Shown one piece after another: positions 8,287-16,384 of a DNA stretch of 52,427 bases. The stretch's first letter is position 1. Every line of letters starts with the position of its first letter. This DNA is from an uncultured Flavobacteriales bacterium (GTDB lineage Bacteria > Bacteroidota > Bacteroidia > Flavobacteriales_D > Parvicellaceae), in the NCBI GenBank assembly GCA_943787535.1, contig CALSMU010000017.1, positions 1 to 52,427 on the forward strand, given 5' to 3'. Below the pieces are notes generated by a model, which searched no databases, had not been told where the DNA came from, and was given only the letters and a program-made list of their open reading frames with translations. The position numbers and the translations under genes were made by a program.

Positions 8287-9519
8287 TTATTCAATACTCG
8301 TAACAATTACTTCAACTCTTCTGTTCTCCTTGCTTTGTCTTTCTGAAAGGGCTTTTTTGTGAATAATTTTAGAATTACCATAACCAACATAAGTTAGTTG
8401 AGTTGGATTTATGTTTTTGTTAATTAAGTAGTCGACAATAGCCTTTGCTCGCTCCTTTGAAAGTTCTTTATATATTCTTTTATTTCTTCCTTTTCCATTT
8501 ACATGCCCCCCAATTTCCACTTTAATGTGCGGGTTTTCCTGCAAAAATGATGTTAGCAGTATTAAGTCCCCCATACTAGAAGGTAATATAGTGGCTTTGT
8601 CTCCTACAAAACTTATATGTTCAAATTTTAATTTCGAGCCTATTGTTAGTTTTTTAAGCGTAAAAATGAGTGTTGAATCTCCATTTATTTTATGAAAATA
8701 ATTAAACGTTTCTTGTTCGTATCCTTTGCATGTAAGTGTTATATTGTATCGTGTAAGCTTTCGGGCGTTTTCTATTGTCCAATCACCTAAATTGTTGTTA
8801 TAAATAGAGTCAGAGCTCCTTGCACCTTTAATTTTTAGACTTAAGTTTGCAATTTTGGCACCAGTTTGATCAACTGCACTGATATGTATTTTGGGTAGAG
8901 GTTCTTTTACTTCTGGAATTTCGATAATAGCTACTGTGTCTTCTTCAATTGTTTCTGAATATATGGTTTCAAATTGAAAGCCTCCGATCGTACCATAAGG
9001 GCCGTCAATTATCAAGTAATACTCTTCGCCAGCAAGCGCTAATAAAGGCGCTGAAAAAGAAGGAGATTCTCCTGCGGCAGCGAAGTAATTATTATAGCCT
9101 TCTTTTAATCCAGTTACACTATTTTCTTCAGGTTTTTTCTGACATATGTTGGAACGAACGGGAAGTATCTTATTGGTAGCAATAGAGTCGCAATAATTGT
9201 CGCCATTTATTTTAAAGATTGAAAAGTCATAATCTTCATTCGGCAAATCAGGTCGAATAAAAAACTCGAATTTTGCGTCTTTCGTAAAAACCAATTTAAT
9301 CCAAAGTGTGTTGTGTTCTTTAGTAAAAAAATAAGGATTCCGAATATCATGTCCTTTGATTTCCATTTTGAATCCATGTCCTTTCGGGATGTTTATGGCT
9401 CCGGTAATAGAGTCGTAAAAAACAACTGCTCCAGCACAATCCGATTGCTCCTTGCCAAACTTTTGCCCAAACCCAATGTTGGTTAAAATAATTAATATGA
9501 TCAATAAAATGGGTTTCAT
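8287..9519 (-). CDS. OmpA-family outer-membrane protein with N-terminal PPC-like domain
   Basis: 410 residues. A signal peptide (about 1-18, ending IGFGQ) is followed by a beta-rich domain of about 190 residues containing LALAGEEYYLIIDGP, like the pre-peptidase C-terminal/CUB-like domains common in this phylum. A carboxypeptidase-regulatory-like segment follows (about 215-290, KIHISAVDQTG). The last 120 residues are an OmpA C-terminal peptidoglycan-binding domain: VEIGGHVNGKG in place of the usual GHTD, SKERAKAIVDYLI, and the ending ENRRVEVIV. It probably sits in the periplasm or at the outer membrane and binds peptidoglycan. The start fits the signal peptide. It heads a possible two-gene unit with tsaB. 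Confidence 0.85.
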   Translation of the reverse strand: MKPILLIILIILTNIGFGQKFGKEQSDCAGAVVFYDSITGAINIPKGHGFKMEIKGHDIRNPYFFTKEHNTLWIKLVFTKDAKFEFFIRPDLPNEDYDFSIFKINGDNYCDSIATNKILPVRSNICQKKPEENSVTGLKEGYNNYFAAAGESPSFSAPLLALAGEEYYLIIDGPYGTIGGFQFETIYSETIEEDTVAIIEIPEVKEPLPKIHISAVDQTGAKIANLSLKIKGARSSDSIYNNNLGDWTIENARKLTRYNITLTCKGYEQETFNYFHKINGDSTLIFTLKKLTIGSKLKFEHISFVGDKATILPSSMGDLILLTSFLQENPHIKVEIGGHVNGKGRNKRIYKELSKERAKAIVDYLINKNINPTQLTYVGYGNSKIIHKKALSERQSKENRRVEVIVTSIE

Positions 9520-9663
9520 TGTTTACTAGATGCAAGTTTAATGAAAGAAATGAAGGTACAAAAGATTACTTTTTAAAAAAATAAAATTGTAATGATAATT
9601 ACTGGAAGGCTTTTTTGAAAATTATCGAATTCAAAATATAAAACTTATATCAAACAATCCGAG

Positions 9664-10398
9664 TTAAAATACTTTTTTGCGAAGAACGAAATTTTGACCT
9701 AAATATACATTTCTAACTTGTTCATCAGCTGCTAATGCTTCTGCAGTGCCAGATTTTAGAATTGAGCCTTCAAACAACAAGTAAGCTCTATCCACAATAC
9801 CCAAGGTTTCTTGAACATTATGATCTGTTATTAATATTCCTATGTTTTTTTTCTGAAGGTCTAGTACAATTCTCTGAATATCCTCTACGGCAATTGGATC
9901 TACTCCGGCAAATGGTTCGTCAAGAAGAATGAATTTAGGATTTATGGCTAATCCTCTCGCAATTTCAGTTCTTCTTTTTTCTCCTCCTGAAAGTTTATTT
10001 CCCAGATTTTTGCGAACATGTTGTAGCCCAAATTCATTCAAAAGTTCCTCGAGCCTTTCCTTTTGTTGGGTTTTGGAAAGTTTGGTCATTTGAAGTATGG
10101 CAAGTATGTTATCCTCTACGCTTAATTTTCTAAAAACGGATACTTCTTGTGGTAAATATCCAAGCCCCATTTTTGAACGTTTGTACATGGGAACTTTTGT
10201 TATCTCTTTGTCGTCCAAAAATACTTTTCCTGAGTCTGGTTTTACTAGGCCAACAATCATATAGAAAGATGTTGTTTTTCCTGCGCCATTTGGGCCCAAT
10301 AATCCAACAATCTCTCCTTGTTTCACTTCTACCGTTACCCCCTTTACAACTTCTTTGTTTTTGTAAGCTTTCTTTATTTCTTCTGTTCGTAAAATCAT
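9664..10398 (-). CDS. lptB: LPS export ABC transporter ATP-binding protein LptB
   Basis: 244 residues from the ATG at 10398 ([12 protein letters not shown]). Walker A GPNGAGKT is at 35-42, the Q-loop at YLPQE, the signature LSGGEKRR near 136-143, Walker B FILLDEP near 157-162 and the H-loop His193. The sequence [12 protein letters not shown] and the signature with EKRR are hallmarks of LptB, the ATPase that drives LptFG extraction of lipopolysaccharide toward LptCADE. A longer frame to 10443 would overlap the upstream DUF5686 gene and is not needed. It is 10 nt downstream of that gene, and the order tatC, DUF5686, lptB suggests one transcript. Confidence 0.93.
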   Translation of the reverse strand: MILRTEEIKKAYKNKEVVKGVTVEVKQGEIVGLLGPNGAGKTTSFYMIVGLVKPDSGKVFLDDKEITKVPMYKRSKMGLGYLPQEVSVFRKLSVEDNILAILQMTKLSKTQQKERLEELLNEFGLQHVRKNLGNKLSGGEKRRTEIARGLAINPKFILLDEPFAGVDPIAVEDIQRIVLDLQKKNIGILITDHNVQETLGIVDRAYLLFEGSILKSGTAEALAADEQVRNVYLGQNFVLRKKVF

Positions 10399-10408
10399 AA
10401 AATTGCTC

Positions 10409-12883
10409 TTAAAATTCAAATTGTAATTTCCCTCTAATTCCAAATGGACTAACTTTCATTCCATCTACTTCATGGCTAAGGTAGGTAAGCCTCCAAACAG
10501 CATCTACTCTCAAAAATGAAAAGATGTTTTCGATTCCTGCTGCTAATTCCATGTATGGTTTTGCCTTTAAGGTTGTGGTGTAGTCTGCTAAATCCATTAA
10601 AGTAGTGTTTTTTTTGTCAAGTCTTCCGTATACTCCTTTAAAAGTAACGACCTCTCGCCATTTTAATTTTCTAAGCAAAGGAAGTTTGTTTAATAAAATA
10701 CCGCCAAAATGTTGGTGTGCATTAAAACTTATATATTCGTCACTTACAAATTCATTGATGTTCATTAGGTTATAAGATTCTTCGTTGTATCCCCATGTTT
10801 CATTTCCTGGGTGTATTTCTAGCAAAGGGTAAGGAAGGTTTCCCCAAACTTTTCCAACTGAAAATTGATATTTTGTGGTTCCAATAATGGGTAACGAGAA
10901 CTTATGCTTATAGCCTATAACAAGCTTGTGGTATTCATATTCACTGTTAAATAAATTTGGAATTCCATATGTATAAAATACAGTAAAAATAGGGTGTTTG
11001 GTTCCTAAAGAAACTCTGTCAAACTCTCCAGAAACATGTTTTTCATGGTGGGCATACCGAACCAATAAGGAAGCTTCAGAAGTTCTAATATTTGGTATTG
11101 TGTCTTGTGTTGAATTTTCTGGGTTTGTCTTTATAAAAGGCGTGATTCCTAAAGGTGAAACCGAAGCGTTCCGAAGCATGAGAGTACTCTGTAAACCAGT
11201 CGTCCATTCTCTCTCGAAAGAAGCCCTGTATTCAGTATTAAAAACCAATTTGTTTAGTGGGTTTCTTCTAGCAACTGAAGCTACAGCATTTGCAGAATTA
11301 AATGCATTTGAACTTAATCCAACTTGTTCAACATCATTTTTGTATATCAATTTCACTAGCCTTCTTGGCTTTTTCGTGATAAAGAACCGTGTGCCACCTC
11401 CATATTTAAATTCTTCGTCTAATAACCCATATGCTGCGTAACCTGATATTTCTACAGATTTACTAAAATCGTTACTGGTTCTTCCTCCCATACTAAATCG
11501 ATGTCCTTCAACCGGGTTCCAACTGTATAAAGAATATATAGGGCCAAGTTCAAATTTCCCAATTATTTTGTATCCCGTAGCAATAGTTTTAATAACGTCG
11601 GTGTAACTTCTAATTATTGGTAAGTTATTTAAAGTATCGATCATGTCGTAAACACCTTGCTCTTTTTCTGTTAAAGTGTCTTGTCTGTGTTTATTCCAAT
11701 ACTCATTGCTTTTTAGATGCACGCTATCTTCTACTATAATGTTTTCGAATCTTTTATAGAATTCATTTGTCTTAGGTTTATTTATGCTAAAGTCAGAATA
11801 GTGCGTTGTTTTTCTTCCGTAGAAACCAGTTTTCTTTTTAGCCAAAGAAAACGATATAAACAACTCATCTTTGGTCAGCATCCATACTTCATCTTCTACC
11901 TGACGAAAGGTTTGCGTTATGGATAAATCTTCTACTAAATTAAGGTTAGCATCTTTTGCAATATTTCCTTGAATTTTTTTGACTGCATAGGTAGTATCGT
12001 GAATCCAAATGGTCCCATCCAAAGTTAATTCTCCTATTCTTTTGGGAATGTATTTTAATTCATAGCACCAGTAGCCATCAATATTCATACTATCCGTTAA
12101 GTAGTACTTGTAGTAACTTAATCCATAATTTGCTATTGGGCTAATAAAGTCTCTTCCCAATAGCTTTAGGTTATTTTCATACACGTTAATTTGCTGGTAC
12201 ATATCTCCTGTAAATTGAGATACACTTTGATTCTCAACACCAGAAACTCTAGTAGCCTTTATTGTTTCTTTATGAGATTTTGGGTTTTTTCGATAGTGGT
12301 ATTGCGAAATGGATTCCGAAATTAAGATAGGTAAATAAGGTTTTCCATCCGTTGAATCAATATTGTCGAATATAAAGTCGAATTTTTTGAAAACTTTACT
12401 TTTTTGCAATTTATTGGAGAGGTTGTTAATGTCAAATTCCATCTTATTATATACTTCGTATTCATAAGATTCTAATTTCTCTCTATTATTAATAGGCTTG
12501 TTTTGAATTACTTTTTCAAGAATAGGGTGTGCAGGGTTTATGTTACTCGGAATTATGATTAATTCAGGCAAATCTGTAGATGCTTCAGAAAGCTGAAAAT
12601 CTACTCTTTGAGAAATATCTTTGTTAATAGCAATGGACAATCTTGTGTATCCAACAAAGGAAGCTGAAAGAGAATCCGTACCATAATAAGATTCTAATTC
12701 ATAATATCCATCTAAATCTGTTGTTGTTCCAATTTTGGAGCCTTGAAAAGTGATGTTAACAAAAGGAAGTGGTTCTTTAGTTTCAACATCTGATACAGTA
12801 CCATAAACTTTTGTTTTTTGACTAAAGCTATTTATGGTCAATAGCAAAATGATGCAAATTAATATGTGGATCGTTTTAATCAA
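10409..12883 (-). CDS. DUF5686 / carboxypeptidase-like regulatory domain outer-membrane protein
   Basis: 824 residues. A signal peptide (about 1-21, ending NSFSQ) is followed by a CarboxypepD_reg-like beta sandwich at about 24-105: [19 protein letters not shown] and the [12 protein letters not shown] turn. The rest is DUF5686, a Bacteroidota outer-membrane family with many alternating strands and a probable C-terminal barrel ending in KLQFEF. The domain pair resembles the plug-side extension of TonB receptors, but there is no receptor plug. Function in the family is not established; position beside lptB and tatC suggests envelope biogenesis. It is 15 nt after tatC. Confidence 0.85.
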   Translation of the reverse strand: MIKTIHILICIILLLTINSFSQKTKVYGTVSDVETKEPLPFVNITFQGSKIGTTTDLDGYYELESYYGTDSLSASFVGYTRLSIAINKDISQRVDFQLSEASTDLPELIIIPSNINPAHPILEKVIQNKPINNREKLESYEYEVYNKMEFDINNLSNKLQKSKVFKKFDFIFDNIDSTDGKPYLPILISESISQYHYRKNPKSHKETIKATRVSGVENQSVSQFTGDMYQQINVYENNLKLLGRDFISPIANYGLSYYKYYLTDSMNIDGYWCYELKYIPKRIGELTLDGTIWIHDTTYAVKKIQGNIAKDANLNLVEDLSITQTFRQVEDEVWMLTKDELFISFSLAKKKTGFYGRKTTHYSDFSINKPKTNEFYKRFENIIVEDSVHLKSNEYWNKHRQDTLTEKEQGVYDMIDTLNNLPIIRSYTDVIKTIATGYKIIGKFELGPIYSLYSWNPVEGHRFSMGGRTSNDFSKSVEISGYAAYGLLDEEFKYGGGTRFFITKKPRRLVKLIYKNDVEQVGLSSNAFNSANAVASVARRNPLNKLVFNTEYRASFEREWTTGLQSTLMLRNASVSPLGITPFIKTNPENSTQDTIPNIRTSEASLLVRYAHHEKHVSGEFDRVSLGTKHPIFTVFYTYGIPNLFNSEYEYHKLVIGYKHKFSLPIIGTTKYQFSVGKVWGNLPYPLLEIHPGNETWGYNEESYNLMNINEFVSDEYISFNAHQHFGGILLNKLPLLRKLKWREVVTFKGVYGRLDKKNTTLMDLADYTTTLKAKPYMELAAGIENIFSFLRVDAVWRLTYLSHEVDGMKVSPFGIRGKLQFEF

Positions 12884-12898
12884 TTGATTTGAAAAAAA

Positions 12899-13708
12899 TT
12901 ATTTTGGTTTTTTGATCACTCTTTTTGAGGCTAAAATCCCTATTTCATATAGAATTAATATAGGAAAAGAGACCAATACTTGACTTATAATATCTGGAGG
13001 TGTTATTATTGCTGAGAGCACCAATATGGCAACTAAAGCATGTTTTCTATACTTTATCAGGAGTGCCGGAGAAATAATGCCTAGCTTGGTAAGTAGATAA
13101 ATAATTATTGGCAATTCAAAAAAGAGTCCACTAAAAAGAGTTGTTGTGGTTATCATTGTCATATAACTATTGATAGTGAAGTTGTTTTGAATTTCTGCAG
13201 TAAGTTTATAGGAGCCGAAAAACTGAACGCATAATGGACTGACTAAAAAGTACCCGAATGCTACTCCGAAAAAGAACAATAGTGAGCCATAAAACACAAT
13301 TCCTTTTGTTACATAGACTTCTTTGTCTTTAAGGCCAGGCTTTACAAAACTCCATATTTGATGAAATATAAATGGAAAGCACATTAAAAATCCTCCCACT
13401 ATAGCAAAGTACATGTTGGTAGCAAATTGCTGTGTCATTTCAATTGATTGAATATCAATAGGGATTTCTGTCCCGCACAATGTGTCTTCTAACCCAAGCG
13501 ATTGCGACATCCAGCAAAAGAACCGGTAGGTAGGAAACTCCATTTCTGACATGGCTAAATACACATGTTTAATAATGGGATCGGTATAAATAAATAATAC
13601 CGTTGCTATAATTAAAATAGCAATGGAAGACTTTACCAAACGCCATCTCAATTCCTCGAGATGTTTTAAGAAAGGCATTTTTTTATCGTCTTTTTCTTCT
13701 TTAGTCAT
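12899..13708 (-). CDS. tatC: Sec-independent protein translocase TatC
   Basis: 269 residues with six hydrophobic segments. The N-terminal signature FLKHLEELRWRLVKS binds the twin-arginine signal peptide, and the segment IFHQIWSFVKPGLKDKE (near 135-152) is the conserved first cytoplasmic/periplasmic loop with Phe and Glu/Lys. The periplasmic loop between TM1 and TM2 carries an extra Cys-containing stretch (RFFCWMSQSLGLEDTLCG) typical of Bacteroidota TatC. It forms the receptor of the Tat translocon; tatA is not in this window. First gene of the probable tatC, DUF5686, lptB unit. Confidence 0.94.
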   Translation of the reverse strand: MTKEEKDDKKMPFLKHLEELRWRLVKSSIAILIIATVLFIYTDPIIKHVYLAMSEMEFPTYRFFCWMSQSLGLEDTLCGTEIPIDIQSIEMTQQFATNMYFAIVGGFLMCFPFIFHQIWSFVKPGLKDKEVYVTKGIVFYGSLLFFFGVAFGYFLVSPLCVQFFGSYKLTAEIQNNFTINSYMTMITTTTLFSGLFFELPIIIYLLTKLGIISPALLIKYRKHALVAILVLSAIITPPDIISQVLVSFPILILYEIGILASKRVIKKPK

Positions 13709-13821
13709 TTTATTAAAGCATATCCGATGATAAGGGCAGCGAAAATACGGAATATCGTTAAATTAATCGTGTATGTGGCGCTATATGTTGTCTCTAAAAT
13801 AACTAGTCGTGATTGGAATTC

Positions 13822-13842
13822 GAAGTTGAGCTACTCAACTTC
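13822..13842. repeat. Palindromic hairpin, possible REP-like element
   Basis: GAAGTTGAG (13822-13830), a 3-nt spacer CTA, and CTCAACTTC (13834-13842) form a perfect 9-bp stem in the region between divergent tatC and the methyltransferase gene. The following ACTTCGCTCAGAACGAGG resembles interspersed palindromic repeats in bacterial genomes. Only one copy is in the window, so the repetitive nature is inferred. Confidence 0.4.
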
Positions 13843-13944
13843 CCATTCTTTAACTTCGCTCAGAACGAGGAATTTCACTCTTTAATAATTAGAATATTCT
13901 TTTCTTCTACCTATTTTTGTGCTTCATATAAATATAAAAATAGT

Positions 13945-14724
13945 TTGAGTTCTCAGGGTTTAAAATATATTTCATACAAGATAAAAGCTGTTTCAAAACA
14001 CAAGGTACATTCACCATTTATATATGACTTAATAGTTGATGTTTTTGAAAATGATAATAGTTTCTATGCCTTCCCTGCGGTGGAGTTGATTCGCAAAAAA
14101 CTATTATTAACCCAACGTGTTCTCACGGTTGATGATATGGGTGCTGGCTCTCGAGTTTTTAATTCGAATCAACGGAAAATAAAAGATATAGTAAAGCATT
14201 CTACTCAGAAACCTAAATATGCACAGCTATTATTTAAATTGGTGAATTATTACCAACCTAATACCATTTTGGAACTAGGCACATCTTTAGGTTTGACAAC
14301 GGCTTATTTGGCTAAAGCTAGAAAAAAAGCTAAAGTTTATACCTTCGAAGGAAGTCCAGAAATTGGTAAAGTGGCTAAAAATACTTTTAAATCTTTACTC
14401 GTTGAAAACGCAGAATTGGTCCAAGGAGATTTTAACGAGACCTTACCAGAAACTCTTCCCAAAATTGATGTTTTAGATTTTGCTTTTTTTGATGGTAATC
14501 ATCAAAAGAAACCAACCCTTGATTATTTTAATAAATGTTTAGAGAAAGCAAATGAACATAGTGTGTTTGTTTTTGACGATATTCATTGGTCGGATGAAAT
14601 GACAGAAGCTTGGGAAGCTATTAAAAACCATCCGGAAGTAACTCTTACGGTCGATATTTTTAAGTTTGGGATAGTTTTTTTTCGCAGAGGAGTTGAGAAA
14701 CAACATTTTGTGCTGCGTTATTAA
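13945..14724 (+). CDS. Class I SAM-dependent O-methyltransferase-like protein
   Basis: About 259 residues from TTG 13945 (reading LSSQGLKYISYKIKAVSKHKVHSPF). The frame extends to a TTG at 13813, but that part runs through a palindromic element and reads like non-coding translation; the family normally begins just before the KHxVHSPFIYDL motif, so I prefer the inner TTG. Motif I is LELGTSLGLTTAYLA, followed by YTFEGSPEI (acidic residue binding the SAM ribose) and FAFFDGNHQKKPTLDYF. This is the architecture of the catechol-type O-methyltransferase family common in Bacteroidota. The substrate is unknown. It is transcribed away from tatC. Confidence 0.8.
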   Translation: MSSQGLKYISYKIKAVSKHKVHSPFIYDLIVDVFENDNSFYAFPAVELIRKKLLLTQRVLTVDDMGAGSRVFNSNQRKIKDIVKHSTQKPKYAQLLFKLVNYYQPNTILELGTSLGLTTAYLAKARKKAKVYTFEGSPEIGKVAKNTFKSLLVENAELVQGDFNETLPETLPKIDVLDFAFFDGNHQKKPTLDYFNKCLEKANEHSVFVFDDIHWSDEMTEAWEAIKNHPEVTLTVDIFKFGIVFFRRGVEKQHFVLRY

Positions 14725-14804
14725 TCTGTTAAGTTTCTCAGTTTCCAAATCAATCCTCTCAATATTTCTATAGTATTGCGGTATAATATGTATATATTTC
14801 TAAA

Positions 14805-15308
14805 ATGAAAAAGATTAAATTTAGTAGTTACACCTTACAGTTTGTAATACTCGTTTGCATTGTTTTGTTATTTACAGAGTGTCGGAACAATGCAAAATTT
14901 GAGAGAGATGTTAATACATTTTTTGCTACATTATTCTTCTTTATTGTTATGATTGTTGGAGGCATACCTTCAATTGTTTTTAGTGCAATAAGCACTAGGT
15001 CTGCCAAATCATCAATGCGGGTTGTTGCGATCGTATTTGTTTCTATTTTTGCTTTATGTTCCATAATTTCAATACCATTATTTGCAGCATTTTGGCAAAA
15101 AGGAGCAAAAGATTGGATAGCCTTTATTGCTATTATTCAATATGGTTCCTTGGCTCTTTCTACAATTCTAATTGTTGTCGGAGTTAGCAATAAAAACAAA
15201 AGAATTCAGAATGGTTCACATATTGCCAATACCACAGAATCTGACAAAGTAAAAGACATTAATTCTGATGATGAAATAGATTATTTGGATGAGATTTTAA
15301 ATAATTAA
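14805..15308 (+). CDS. Small membrane protein, unknown function
   Basis: 167 residues with four hydrophobic stretches: about 10-25, 38-62, 70-92 and 105-125. The first ends LLFTECRNN, which could be a lipobox-like Cys or simply a membrane segment. The last 40 residues are polar and acidic (DSDDEIDYLDEILNN-like). No recognised family. It converges with the M23 peptidase gene, the stop codons being 1 nt apart. The start ATG at 14805 is preceded by no Shine-Dalgarno sequence. Confidence 0.65.
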   Translation: MKKIKFSSYTLQFVILVCIVLLFTECRNNAKFERDVNTFFATLFFFIVMIVGGIPSIVFSAISTRSAKSSMRVVAIVFVSIFALCSIISIPLFAAFWQKGAKDWIAFIAIIQYGSLALSTILIVVGVSNKNKRIQNGSHIANTTESDKVKDINSDDEIDYLDEILNN

Positions 15309-15309
15309 C

Positions 15310-16281
15310 CTATTCCATTGATTGGGTTGGTTTGGAAGACAACTCAATCACTTTTTCGTATTCTTCAGGAGAAAGATCATTGAAGAAGAAATTAACCGGA
15401 TTGATTGCTTTTCCATTTTTTCGTACTTCATAATGTAAGTGTGCTCCAACAGAAGCTCCTGTATTACCTACATAAGCAATTACATCACCTCTTTTTACTT
15501 TTTGTCCCTTTTTTACATTGTATTTACTGCAATGCGCATATCTTGTTTTATAACCAAACCCATGGTCAATAATCACAATTTGACCGTAACCACTCATCCA
15601 ATTAGCCTTTTCTACGACACCATCACCTGTAACGTATATTTCTGTTCCGCTTTTGGCTGTAAAATCCATCCCAGCATGTAGTTTCATTATTTTGTAAATA
15701 GGGTGCATTCGCATTCCATAACCAGATGCTAAGCGCGTTAAATCAGCATTGTTGATTGGTTGGATTGAAGGTATTGAGTGAAGGATTTCTCCTTTAGTTT
15801 TAATCAATTCAATAACTTCATCATAGGACCTTGATTGAGCAACTAATTGTTTTTCTATTTTTTCTATTTTTTTTGCTATATCAATAACTAGTTCACGGTG
15901 GGCAATATTATTATATTTATCGTATTTCATTGGATTCCCCCCAGTGCCTAATCCTCTTTTATGCTGTGGGTATGGATCCGCTTCAAAAATAGCTCTGTAT
16001 ATATTGTCATCTCGGCTCTGCGATTCGTTCAAGATTAATTCAATTTCTTCTAATTCTTTCATAAAGCTAATGAGCTCTTCTTTGGTTGAATCAATATCTA
16101 CTTGAGCCTCTTTAACTCCTTGGTTTTTAATGTAGGGGTAAAGTAAGGCAACTATTATTGTTGCTAAAACAATGGTAGAAATAATGAAGTAAGAAAATTT
16201 TCTAACATAACCTTGCCATCCAAGTTCTACTTCTTCGTAATTTAAACTCTCGGGATTGTATCTGAATTTGGTTTTTGACAA
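15310..16281 (-). CDS. M23-family (LytM) metallopeptidase, membrane-anchored
   Basis: 323 residues. A single membrane helix at about 29-50 (FIISTIVLATIIVALLYPY) places the rest in the periplasm. A coiled-coil of roughly 60-165 precedes the LytM domain (about 180-305). The zinc ligands and catalytic residues are intact: His and Asp in HAGMDF, and HLHYE for the HxH motif; the ARYAHCSKY-like loop is also seen. It probably cleaves peptide crosslinks of peptidoglycan, or acts in cell-shape control like the flavobacterial homologues beside alaS. It is divergent from alaS with 103 bp between them, an arrangement often seen in this order. Confidence 0.9.
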   Translation of the reverse strand: MSKTKFRYNPESLNYEEVELGWQGYVRKFSYFIISTIVLATIIVALLYPYIKNQGVKEAQVDIDSTKEELISFMKELEEIELILNESQSRDDNIYRAIFEADPYPQHKRGLGTGGNPMKYDKYNNIAHRELVIDIAKKIEKIEKQLVAQSRSYDEVIELIKTKGEILHSIPSIQPINNADLTRLASGYGMRMHPIYKIMKLHAGMDFTAKSGTEIYVTGDGVVEKANWMSGYGQIVIIDHGFGYKTRYAHCSKYNVKKGQKVKRGDVIAYVGNTGASVGAHLHYEVRKNGKAINPVNFFFNDLSPEEYEKVIELSSKPTQSME

Positions 16282-16321
16282 AATAGGTTTATTTGTGAGC
16301 GTGAAATTAGGCTAAAATCGC

Positions 16322-16329
16322 TAAATTTG
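16322..16329 (+). promoter_or_regulatory. TAnnTTTG-type -7 box for alaS
   Basis: TAAATTTG at 16322-16329, 55 nt before the alaS ATG. The nearest TTTG upstream (16292-16295) is spaced 26 nt, longer than ideal. Confidence 0.4.
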
Positions 16330-16384
16330 CAACCTTCTTGACTAGCGTAAGGTTTAAGGCATTGATATAATAAAAATAAACGGA

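Noticed and set aside
10998..11441. 147-codon plus-strand frame opposite the DUF5686 gene
   Set aside because: It lies antisense to a well-supported gene and has no recognisable domain.
13813..13944. Extended N terminus of the methyltransferase from TTG 13813
   Set aside because: It reads through a palindrome and shows no family resemblance; the family starts just before the KHKVHSPF motif.
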